Positions 1 to 4,764 of a stretch of 7,908 nucleotides of DNA are shown here, one piece after another; the first letter of the stretch is position 1; each line of letters begins with the position of its first letter. A program made the translations under genes and the position numbers. A model generated the notes under the pieces. The model was not told where the DNA came from. It searched no databases and saw only the letters and a list, made by a program, of their open reading frames with translations. The stretch spans positions 1 through 7,908 of the forward strand of contig JAWLCQ010000204.1 in the NCBI GenBank assembly GCA_041687095.1. Direction: 5' to 3'. This DNA is from JAWLCQ01 sp041687095 (lineage in GTDB: Bacteria > Planctomycetota > Phycisphaerae > SM23-33).

Positions 1-64
1 CTTCGACAGGCTCAGGCCCCGGCCCTTCGACAGGCTCAGGCCCCAGGCCTTCGACAGGCTCAGG
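1..64 (+). repeat. 24-bp tandem repeat, three copies of CTTCGACAGGCTCAGG
   Basis: The 16-bp core CTTCGACAGGCTCAGG occurs exactly at 1-16, 25-40 and 49-64, giving a 24-bp period with a short GC-rich linker (CCCCGGCC or CCCCAGGC). The array may continue left of the window. Two more exact cores lie at 2660-2675 and 2972-2987 inside the 203-bp repeats, all in the same orientation on the plus strand. Similar TTCGACAGGCTCAGG sequences are familiar as intergenic interspersed repeats in many GC-rich bacterial genomes. Function is unknown. Confidence 0.9.
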
Positions 65-158
65 ACCAGGTCTCCGCCGCGAAGGGATTGCTCCAACGAC
101 GCTGACGCGGAAACGTCCCTCGCCCCTCGCGGACGCCGGGGGTCAGGAGACCCCCGGC
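49..158 (-). repeat. Inverted partial copy of the composite repeat module
   Basis: Read on the minus strand, 155 down to 74 aligns without gaps to 2888-2969 of the second 203-bp repeat, with 6 mismatches in 82 positions by eye. It starts with the GGGGGTCTCCTGACCCCC hairpin, runs through the conserved GAGGGGCGAGGGACG and CCGCGTCAGCGTCGTTGGAG blocks, and ends in the arm TCGCGGCGG. Beyond this arm (73 down to 49) the CTTCGACAGG segment is in the opposite orientation to that seen in the two plus-strand copies. The module lies downstream of tatA and holds no recognisable gene. Confidence 0.85.
135..158. repeat. Hairpin repeat copy A (GGGGGTCAGGAGACCCCC family)
   Basis: The stem GCCGGGGGTC (135-144) pairs perfectly with GACCCCCGGC (149-158) around an AGGA loop. 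It lies 77 bp beyond the tatA stop on the minus strand, so it could double as a transcription stop for tatA, although no T-run follows it. Positions 159-235 between it and tatA are GC-rich and hold only degenerate pieces of the 18-bp repeat seen at 2459-2570. Confidence 0.85.
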
Positions 159-235
159 GCAGGAGATGGGGGGGCAGGGGCCCCGCGGCGCATGCGTTGG
201 AGGCCTGGGTGTGGCGTTTGAGGGTGGACGGTGTG

Positions 236-505
236 CTACGACGAGCTGCGGTCCTCGGGTGCCGCGGGGCTGGCGGCCTTGGGGCGGTCGGACTCGATGC
301 GGTCCTCGTCCTCCCCGGCGTTGTCGATGTCGGCCTCGGTCGCGCGGAGTTCCTTCTTGAACAGGCGGAGCCCTCGCCCCAGACCGCGGGCGAGTTCGGG
401 CAGTTTCTTGCCCCCGAAGAGCAGCAGGGCCGCCAGCAGGATCAGCGTGACTTCCCAAACTCCGACCCCGCCGAACAGGGCAAGCATGTTGGCTGGTGCG
501 ATCAT
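236..505 (-). CDS. tatA: Sec-independent protein translocase subunit TatA/E
   Basis: This 89-residue protein has the TatA/E layout. A short N-terminus is followed by one transmembrane helix (about residues 14-30), the hinge FGGKKLPELARGLG (30-43), an amphipathic helix to about residue 52 (GRGLRLFKKEL) and an acidic, disordered tail. TatA oligomers form the passage for folded twin-arginine precursors across the inner membrane, together with TatC and often TatB. A glutamate (E18) sits early in the membrane segment, where family members carry a polar residue. The ATG at 505 is chosen because AAGGAAGGA lies 8 nt upstream of it on the minus strand. The gene is 58 nt downstream of the membrane protein at 564-1088 and may share its transcript. 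No tatB or tatC is in the window. TatA and TatE cannot be separated from sequence alone; TatB is less likely given the FGGKKL hinge. Confidence 0.93.
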   Translation of the reverse strand: MIAPANMLALFGGVGVWEVTLILLAALLLFGGKKLPELARGLGRGLRLFKKELRATEADIDNAGEDEDRIESDRPKAASPAAPEDRSSS

Positions 506-526
506 TGTCGGATTCCTTCCTTTATG

Positions 527-532
527 ATCATA
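527..532 (-). promoter_or_regulatory. Possible extended -10 promoter element for tatA
   Basis: On the minus strand TGGTATGAT places TATGAT (5 of 6 to TATAAT) at 532-527, preceded by an extended -10 TG. No -35 hexamer is visible at the usual distance. Transcription would start near 520, giving a leader of roughly 15-20 nt that begins at the ribosome binding site. tatA could instead be transcribed only from the upstream gene. Confidence 0.3.
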
Positions 533-563
533 CCACGCTCACAGGGCGGGGGCGCGGGATTCG

Positions 564-1088
564 TCACTGGGGGCGGATCTGCTTGTCGAGCGGGATCTGC
601 CGCTCGATGAGGGCGACGAGTTCGCGGAAGTTGCGGAGCTTCCAGGAGTCGAGCTTGAGCACTTTGCCCTCCCCGTACTCCAGGAGCACGATGCCCTTGC
701 GGGCGTCGGTGGCGTCGAGCCTGGTGATGTGGGACCAGGGGATCGGGTCGTCGCCCTCGTAGCCGATGCCCTCGGCGTCGGCGGTGAGGCGGCGGCGGAG
801 GAAGAGGACGCCCCAGACGCCGAAGACGGTCCCGGCGGGCAGGAGGACGTAGGGGCCCCAATGGTTGAAGACGTACCCGGCGACCTCGTTGATGTGCGCC
901 ATGTCCCAGGCGGGCGGGGGGGGGTACTTGTTGCGGTCCAGGAAGCAGGCGATCCCGAACCCCAACAGCATCGCCGCCACGATGAACAGCCGGATGGCCG
1001 GGTCCTTGGCGGGGGGGCAGGTGACGCGCGGGGGCTGGTCCTCGGTGGTCGTGGCGGCGGATGGCTGGAGGCGGTTGTCCTGGTTCAT
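564..1088 (-). CDS. Hypothetical two-helix membrane protein with PH-like C-terminal domain
   Basis: This 174-residue protein is not a family I can name. Residues 1-30 are polar and proline-rich, probably cytoplasmic. Two hydrophobic helices follow, at about 31-50 (AIRLFIVAAMLLGFGIACFL) and 77-97, joined by a 26-residue, probably periplasmic loop with PPPPAWDM and HINEVAGYVFNHWGPY. After an RRR cluster (98-100), which fits a cytoplasmic side by the positive-inside rule, residues 101-168 alternate short strands (GIGYEGDDPIPWSHITRLD, KGIVLLEY, GKVLKLD) and end in a helix (LRNFRELVALIERQIP). This is the pattern of bacterial PH-like domains attached to membrane segments. The ATG at 1088 is preceded by AGGGAGAG at a suitable distance; longer open frames upstream run through the gap gene and are not credible. 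It precedes tatA by 58 nt in the same direction, so co-transcription is plausible, but no functional link to export is shown by the sequence. Confidence 0.8.
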   Translation of the reverse strand: MNQDNRLQPSAATTTEDQPPRVTCPPAKDPAIRLFIVAAMLLGFGIACFLDRNKYPPPPAWDMAHINEVAGYVFNHWGPYVLLPAGTVFGVWGVLFLRRRLTADAEGIGYEGDDPIPWSHITRLDATDARKGIVLLEYGEGKVLKLDSWKLRNFRELVALIERQIPLDKQIRPQ

Positions 1089-1154
1089 GGCGGCTCTCTC
1101 CCTGGGGGGCTGGGGCGGCAGAAGCGGTCCCTTCCCGTGGTCCTCACCCCGCAG

Positions 1155-1184
1155 ACGATACCCGCTGAGGGCGGGGTCTGCCAA
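1155..1184 (-). promoter_or_regulatory. Candidate promoter for the membrane protein gene
   Basis: On the minus strand TTGGCA (1184-1179; 5 of 6 to TTGACA) is followed after 18 bp by TATCGT (1160-1155; 4 of 6 to TATAAT). This would leave a leader of about 60 nt before the ATG at 1088. The same stretch contains a broken dyad: CAGAC (1152-1156) with GTCTG (1176-1180), and CCCGC (1161-1165) with GCGGG (1171-1175). It overlaps the promoter and could be an operator or chance in GC-rich DNA. Confidence 0.4.
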
Positions 1185-1208
1185 GGGGATTTGCGCTCGC
1201 AAAACGTG

Positions 1209-1237
1209 TTGACACTCGCCTCCCCGCCGCATAGCAT
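1209..1237 (+). promoter_or_regulatory. Sigma70-type promoter of gap
   Basis: A perfect -35 TTGACA (1209-1214) is separated by exactly 17 bp from TAGCAT (1232-1237; 4 of 6 to TATAAT). A start near 1244 would give a leader of about 90 nt to the gap ATG. It is the best promoter match in the window, which fits a highly expressed glycolytic gene. Confidence 0.65.
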
Positions 1238-1239
1238 AC

Positions 1240-1252
1240 CGTACTCCGTACG
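1240..1252. promoter_or_regulatory. 13-bp perfect dyad at the presumed gap transcription start
   Basis: CGTAC (1240-1244), TCC, GTACG (1248-1252) form a perfect inverted repeat directly after the -10 element, spanning the likely start point. The position suits a repressor operator. No regulator is encoded nearby, and the dyad is short enough to be chance. Confidence 0.35.
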
Positions 1253-1255
1253 AGC

Positions 1256-1283
1256 CGCCGGGGGTCCCGCATCCGGGAGGCGG
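1256..1283 (+). promoter_or_regulatory. Stem-loop in the gap 5' leader
   Basis: CCGCC (1256-1260) pairs with GGCGG (1279-1283) and TCCCG (1265-1269) with CGGGA (1274-1278), leaving a CATC loop and a GGGG bulge on the 5' side. It lies about 50 nt before the gap start codon. It might stabilise the mRNA. It does not resemble any riboswitch I recognise and is too short to call one. Confidence 0.35.
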
Positions 1284-1334
1284 TCGCAGTCCACAGCGAA
1301 ATTTCGAGGTTCGATAACCGGAAAGGAAGAATCT

Positions 1335-2354
1335 ATGGCAGTCAAGATTGGAATTAACGGGTTCGGGCGGATCGGGCGGCTGGTGTTCCGCGCGATGATC
1401 GACAGTCCCGAGCGGTTCGATGTTGTGGCGATCAACGACCTGACGGACGCGGACATGCTGGCGTACCTGCTGCGGTGGGACTCCACGCAGGGCCCGTTCA
1501 GCGGGACCGTCGAGGCGAAGGATGGCAACCTGGTCGTCAACGGCAAGACGGTCCAGGTCGTCAGCGAGAAGGACCCGGCCAAGCTCCCCTGGGGCAAGCT
1601 GGGCGTGGACGTCGTCATCGAGTCCACCGGCATCTTCACCTCCAACAAGACCGCCGACAAGCCCGGGTACGACTCCCACCTCGACGCCGGGGCCAAGAAG
1701 GTCATCATCTCCGCCCCCGCCAAGGGCACGGCCCGGACGGTCGTCCTGGGCGTGAATGACGACAAGATCACCGCCGCCGACCAGTGCATCTCCAACGCCT
1801 CCTGCACCACCAACTCCCTCGCCCCCGTCGCGAAGATCCTGCAGGACAAGTTCGGGATCGTCAAGGGCCTCATGACCACCTGCCACGGGTACACCAACGA
1901 CCAGAACATCCTCGACCAGGTGCACAAGAAGTCCAAGGCCCGCGCCCGCGCCGCGGCCGTCAACATCGTCCCCACCACCACCGGCGCCGCCTCGGCCGTC
2001 GGGCTGGTCATGCCCGAACTCAAGGGCAAGCTCGACGGGTTCGCCCTCCGCGTCCCCATCCCCGTCGGGTCCATCACCGACCTCAACGTCCTGCTGGGCA
2101 AGAAGACGACCGTCGAGGAAGTCAACGCCGCCGTCAAGGCCGCCGCCGATGGCCCCATGAAGGGCATCATCCAGTACGAGACCGACGAGATCGTCTCCAG
2201 CGACATCGTCCGCAACCCCCACAGCTCCATCTTCGACAGCAACAACACCATGGTTGTCGATGGCGACCTGCTGAAGGTCACCATGTGGTACGACAACGAG
2301 TGGGGCTACTCGAACCGGACCGCCGATCTCGCCGAGAAGATCGCCAAGCTGTAA
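1335..2354 (+). CDS. gap: Glyceraldehyde-3-phosphate dehydrogenase, type I (NAD-type)
   Basis: This 339-residue enzyme interconverts glyceraldehyde 3-phosphate and 1,3-bisphosphoglycerate in the cytoplasm, supplying the substrate of Pgk encoded downstream. The Rossmann motif GINGFGRIGR is at residues 6-15. Asp35 (in AINDLTD) is the residue that favours NAD over NADP. The nucleophile Cys157 lies in SNASCTTNSLAP, its partner His184 in CHGYTNDQ, and substrate-binding Arg239 in LRVPIP. The end DNEWGYSNR is intact. Length is normal apart from a stretch after residue 103 (NKTADKPGYDSHLDAGAKK) about five residues longer than in common bacterial forms. Cys183 directly before the catalytic His184 is unusual to my knowledge. 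The ATG at 1335 follows GGAAAGGAAG at good spacing. A sigma70-type promoter and a strong terminator bracket it, so it is probably monocistronic. The S-loop and RVPIPVGSITDL segments look closest to actinobacterial-type enzymes. Confidence 0.97.
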   Translation: MAVKIGINGFGRIGRLVFRAMIDSPERFDVVAINDLTDADMLAYLLRWDSTQGPFSGTVEAKDGNLVVNGKTVQVVSEKDPAKLPWGKLGVDVVIESTGIFTSNKTADKPGYDSHLDAGAKKVIISAPAKGTARTVVLGVNDDKITAADQCISNASCTTNSLAPVAKILQDKFGIVKGLMTTCHGYTNDQNILDQVHKKSKARARAAAVNIVPTTTGAASAVGLVMPELKGKLDGFALRVPIPVGSITDLNVLLGKKTTVEEVNAAVKAAADGPMKGIIQYETDEIVSSDIVRNPHSSIFDSNNTMVVDGDLLKVTMWYDNEWGYSNRTADLAEKIAKL

Positions 2355-2400
2355 CCGCATGACATGACGCCCCCGCAGGGCGCGACCGAGACCCAATCCC

Positions 2401-2448
2401 CGCCGGATGGCCAACCCGCCGCAAACGGGCTTGCCATCCGGCGTTTTT
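2401..2448 (+). terminator. Intrinsic terminator of gap
   Basis: CGCCGGATGGC (2401-2411) pairs perfectly over 11 bp with GCCATCCGGCG (2433-2443). A nested CCCG/CGGG pair sits in the loop (2415-2418 with 2426-2429), and the stem is followed at once by TTTTT (2444-2448). It lies 47 bp after the gap stop codon. This should separate gap from pgk transcription. Confidence 0.9.
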
Positions 2449-2458
2449 CTGCGCGCAC

Positions 2459-2570
2459 CCGTGCGCTGCCGCAAGTGCGTGCGATGCCCCACGCGCCCGC
2501 GGCGCCTCAAACGCCTGCGGTGCCGCAAGCGCCTGCGGCGCCTCAAACGCGTGCGATGCCCCACACGCCT
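2459..2570 (+). repeat. 18-bp periodic tandem array
   Basis: Six 18-bp units start at 2459, 2477, 2495, 2513, 2531 and 2549. A seventh starts at 2567 and runs into the first hairpin of the 203-bp repeat. Two unit types recur: GCGTGCGATGCCCCAC (2477, 2549) and a GCCTGCGG... type whose ends are GGCGCCTCAAAC (2501, 2537) or GTGCCGCAAGC. Because 18 is a multiple of three, all frames read as six-residue repeats, which creates false open frames. An exact inverse of the 14-bp block GGCGCCTCAAACGC sits at 2771-2784, and degenerate pieces lie at about 186-225. There is no spacer structure, so it is not a CRISPR array. Confidence 0.75.
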
Positions 2571-2571
2571 G

Positions 2572-2597
2572 CGGCGGGGGTCTCCTGACCCCCGCCG
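2572..2597. repeat. Hairpin repeat copy B
   Basis: CGGCGGGGGTC (2572-2582) pairs over 11 bp with GACCCCCGCCG (2587-2597) around a TCCT loop. The core is the reverse complement of GGGGGTCAGGAGACCCCC; the outer pairs differ from copies A and C but remain paired. Confidence 0.85.
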
Positions 2598-2741
2598 TCC
2601 GGGAGGGGCGAGGGACGCCTCCGCGTCAGCGTCGTTGGAGCGCCCCCTTCGCGGCGGCCCTTCGACAGGCTCAGGCCAGGTCCCCGCCGCGACCGAGCGC
2701 CGCCATAACGCTATCGCGGAAGCGTTCCGCTCGTTCCGGGA

Positions 2742-2767
2742 CGTTGGGGGTCAGGAGACCCCCAACG
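2742..2767. repeat. Hairpin repeat copy C
   Basis: CGTTGGGGGTC (2742-2752) pairs over 11 bp with GACCCCCAACG (2757-2767) around AGGA. Here the outer pairs are GTT/AAC rather than GCC/GGC or GGC/GCC, a compensatory change relative to copies A and B. Confidence 0.85.
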
Positions 2768-2773
2768 CTCGCG

Positions 2774-2882
2774 TTTGAGGCGCCGCACGCGATCGATGCG
2801 TCCCTCACAAGCGCACCGCGGCGGGCCTCCTGACCCCCCACCTCCTGCGGCGGGGGTCTCCTGACCCCCGCTTTCCTTGCGT
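2774..2882. repeat. Spacer between the two 203-bp repeats with degenerate and intact hairpins
   Basis: No gene is visible here. The segment contains a broken half hairpin (CCTCCTGACCCCC, about 2827-2838), and hairpin copy D with stem GCGGGGGTC (2850-2858) and GACCCCCGC (2863-2871) around TCCT. A GCGTTTGAGGCGCC block at 2771-2784, crossing in from copy 1, is the inverse of part of the 18-bp array. Confidence 0.7.
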
Positions 2883-3085
2883 GCGGCGGGGGTCTCCTGA
2901 CCCCCGGCGTCCTGGAGGGGCGAGGGACGCCTCCGCGTCAGCGTCGTTGGAGTGATCCCTTCGCGGCGGCCCTTCGACAGGCTCAGGACAGGTCCCCGCC
3001 GCGACCGAGCGCCGCCATAACGCTATCGCGGAAGCGTTCCGCTCGTCCCGGGACGTTGGGGGTCAGGAGACCCCCAACGCTCGCG
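2883..3085 (+). repeat. 203-bp direct repeat, copy 2
   Basis: Second copy, offset 312 bp from copy 1. Internal parts are at the matching places: hairpin E (core 2888-2905), arm 2961-2969, CTTCGACAGGCTCAGG at 2972-2987, arm 2996-3004, and hairpin F with stem 3054-3064/3069-3079 and AGGA loop. Substitutions against copy 1 cluster near hairpin E and just before the left arm. It runs straight into the 11-bp array that precedes pgk. Confidence 0.88.
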
Positions 3086-3223
3086 CTTCGAGGGCGCTGC
3101 GAGAACGCTGCGAGGGCGCTGCGAGAACGCTGCGAGGGCGCTGCGAGGACGCTGCGAGGGCGCTGCGAGGGGCGCTGCGAGGGGGCTGCGAGGGCGCTTC
3201 GGAGGCGCTTTGGAGGCGCTCGG
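3084..3223 (+). repeat. 11-bp tandem array CGCTGCGAGGG upstream of pgk
   Basis: About 13 units of consensus CGCTGCGAGGG or CGCTGCGAGAA follow one another from 3084. The first seven are exactly 11 bp (3084-3160). Then come units of 12, 13 and 9 bp, where the G-run varies. The last two full units (from 3195) diverge to CGCTTCGGAGG and CGCTTTGGAGG, and a partial unit ends the array. GAA and GGG endings alternate at the start, suggesting an earlier 22-bp unit. The period is not a multiple of three, so no protein repeat is encoded. The array ends about 58 bp before the candidate -35 of pgk. Confidence 0.88.
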
Positions 3224-3280
3224 ACGTTCATCCCCGCGGCTGTCCGGCAGGTGCGAGTTGCCCCGAGCGAGGTTTGCCCC

Positions 3281-3309
3281 TTGAACCCGAACGATCCGTC
3301 TAGGATGAT
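3281..3309 (+). promoter_or_regulatory. Candidate promoter of pgk
   Basis: TTGAAC (3281-3286; 4 of 6 to TTGACA) is followed after 17 bp by GATGAT (3304-3309; 4 of 6 to TATAAT). An overlapping TAGGAT at 3301 resembles the TAGCAT of the gap promoter but would leave a 14-bp spacer. The leader to the pgk ATG would be about 70 nt and is GC-rich (CCCGCCCGGAGGGACGG). Confidence 0.4.
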
Positions 3310-3384
3310 GTACCTCCCGCCCGGAGGGACGGTCGGGGCGGGGCAGTGCCGAACCCGAACCCAGCGAAATAAAGGACGAATAGC

Positions 3385-4638
3385 ATGGCCACCAAGACGA
3401 TTGCGGATGTGAACGTAGCGGGCAAGAGGGTCCTCATGCGCGTGGACTTCAACGTCCCGCTGGACGAGCAGGGGAAGATCACCAACGACCGCCGGATCGA
3501 GATGGCGCTGCCCTCGATCCAGCACGTGATCGATAACGGCGGGTGCCTGGTCCTCATGAGTCACCTCGGGCGCCCCGACGGGGAGTACGATCCCAGCGGG
3601 TCCCTCGCCCCCTGCGCCGCACGCCTGGGCGAGCTGCTGGGCCGCAAGGTCCAGCTCGGTCCCAAGGAGGTCGTCGGGGACGAGGCCCAGAAGCAGGCCC
3701 ACGCCCTGCAGGCCGGTGACGTGCTGCTGCTGGAGAACGTCCGCTTCCACCCGGGCGAGACCATGCCCGACAAGGCCAAGAAGAACGAGGACAAGAAGCT
3801 CAAGCCCGAGCAGCAGAAGGTGACCGACGAGTTCGCCCAGCAGCTCGGGGCGCTCGGGGAGGTCTACGTCAACGACGCCTTCGGGACCTGCCACCGCGCC
3901 CACGCCTCCATGGTCGGGGCCGCCAAGGCCATCCAGGCCAAGGGCGGATCGGCCGTCGCGGGCTACCTGGTGGAGAAGGAGATCAAGTACCTCCACGAGG
4001 CCGTCGCCTCCCCCAACCGCCCGTTCCTGGCGATCCTGGGCGGGGCGAAGGTCTCCGACAAGATCAAGCTCATCTCCTCGCTGCTGGAGAAGGTGGACCG
4101 GATCCTGATCGGGGGGGCGATGGCGTACACGCTGCTCAAGGCCAAGGGCGCCGCGGTGGGCAAGTCCCGCGTCGAGGAGGACCAGGTCGAGGAGATGAAG
4201 TCGCTGCTGGCGAAGGCGGGCGACAAGATCCTGCTCCCCGTCGACCACGTCTGTGCGGACGACTTCAAGAGCGATGACGCCAAGGTCGTCAACGAGGTCA
4301 ACATCCCCGACGGCCTCATGGGCCTGGACATCGGGCCCAAGACCCGCGACGCCTACCGCGCCGAGATCCTCCAGGCCAAGACTGTCGTCTGGAACGGGCC
4401 GATGGGCGTGTTCGAGCGTCCCGCCTACGCCGCCGGTACCAAGGCGGTCGGGCAGGCCATTGCCGACGCCACCGACCAGGGCGCCGTCTCCGTCATCGGC
4501 GGGGGCGACTCGGCGACGGCGGTCGAGGACTTCGGGCTCGACAACAAGATGACGCACGTCTCCACCGGCGGTGGGGCGTCGCTGACGTACCTCGAGGGCA
4601 AGAAGATGCCCGCCATCGAGGTGCTGGACAAGAAGTAG
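3385..4638 (+). CDS. pgk: Phosphoglycerate kinase
   Basis: This 417-residue cytoplasmic kinase transfers phosphate between 1,3-bisphosphoglycerate and ADP, the step after Gap. All diagnostic motifs are present in order: RVDFNVP (19-25) and SHLGRP (59-64) of the N-terminal, substrate-binding domain; ENVRFHPGE (117-125); NDAFGTCHRAHAS (163-175); then in the nucleotide domain GGAKVSDK (219-226), WNGPMGVFE (336-344), GGGDSATA (372-379) and STGGGASLTYLEG (393-405). It is about 20 residues longer than compact bacterial forms, mainly through a lysine-rich, charged insertion at about 126-148. The ATG at 3385 has AAAGGA 8 nt upstream. The gene stands alone between the repeat block upstream and a terminator-like hairpin downstream, although it follows gap in the same direction. 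Confidence 0.98.
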   Translation: MATKTIADVNVAGKRVLMRVDFNVPLDEQGKITNDRRIEMALPSIQHVIDNGGCLVLMSHLGRPDGEYDPSGSLAPCAARLGELLGRKVQLGPKEVVGDEAQKQAHALQAGDVLLLENVRFHPGETMPDKAKKNEDKKLKPEQQKVTDEFAQQLGALGEVYVNDAFGTCHRAHASMVGAAKAIQAKGGSAVAGYLVEKEIKYLHEAVASPNRPFLAILGGAKVSDKIKLISSLLEKVDRILIGGAMAYTLLKAKGAAVGKSRVEEDQVEEMKSLLAKAGDKILLPVDHVCADDFKSDDAKVVNEVNIPDGLMGLDIGPKTRDAYRAEILQAKTVVWNGPMGVFERPAYAAGTKAVGQAIADATDQGAVSVIGGGDSATAVEDFGLDNKMTHVSTGGGASLTYLEGKKMPAIEVLDKK

Positions 4639-4650
4639 TCTCTGCGAGGG

Positions 4651-4683
4651 CGGTGCGGGGACGAGAAGCGTGTCCCCGCACCG
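4651..4683 (+). terminator. Terminator-like hairpin after pgk
   Basis: CGGTGCGGGGAC (4651-4662) pairs perfectly over 12 bp with GTCCCCGCACCG (4672-4683), loop GAGAAGCGT. It begins 12 bp after the pgk stop. Only TCTTC follows, so the U-tract is poor; it may stop transcription weakly or protect the mRNA 3' end. Confidence 0.65.
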
Positions 4684-4695
4684 TCTTCGGGAGTT

Positions 4696-4758
4696 GGGAA
4701 CCGGGAACCAGGGACCGGGAACCAGGGACTGGGAATCAGGAGACGGGAACCGGGCGCC
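4696..4758 (+). repeat. Heptamer tandem array (GGGAACC / AGGGACC)
   Basis: Nine 7-bp units run without gaps from 4696: GGGAACC, GGGAACC, AGGGACC, GGGAACC, AGGGACT, GGGAATC, AGGAGAC, GGGAACC, GGGCGCC. Tandem heptamers of this kind are known as short intergenic repeats in other bacteria such as cyanobacteria. Its role is unknown. Confidence 0.8.
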
Positions 4759-4764
4759 CTGACC

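Larger units (their letters stand above)
2571..2773 (+). repeat. 203-bp direct repeat, copy 1
   Basis: This segment matches 2883-3085 over the same 203 bp with 7 substitutions and no indels by eye. In order it holds hairpin B, the block GAGGGGCGAGGGACG, the arm TCGCGGCGG (2649-2657), a 26-bp loop with CTTCGACAGGCTCAGG (2660-2675), the complementary arm CCGCCGCGA (2684-2692), a GCGGAA/TTCCGC hairpin (2716-2730) and hairpin C. The two end hairpins have opposite loop orientation (TCCT then AGGA), so the unit is bounded like a small element with inverted ends. It encodes no credible protein. Confidence 0.88.

Noticed and set aside
1089..2564. Long minus-strand extension of the membrane protein frame through gap and the 18-bp array
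   Set aside because: The upstream part is antisense to gap and reads as low-complexity sequence. The ATG at 1088 has its own ribosome site and begins the recognisable protein.
2364..2778. Small plus-strand frames with six-residue repeats (APAAPQ type) after gap
   Set aside because: They arise because the DNA repeats at 18 bp and lie across the gap terminator. All frames show the same periodicity, and there is no convincing ribosome site.
2571..3085. A complete insertion sequence
   Set aside because: No transposase or other coding capacity lies in or between the 203-bp repeats, and no target-site duplication was seen. At most they are non-autonomous elements.
2459..3223. A CRISPR-like array
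   Set aside because: The repeats are contiguous or palindromic, without unique spacers of regular length, and no cas gene is present.
3056..3412. A 118-codon plus-strand frame over the 11-bp array and pgk start
   Set aside because: It translates the 11-bp DNA repeat into an 11-residue arginine-rich repeat, crosses the pgk promoter, and overlaps pgk out of frame.
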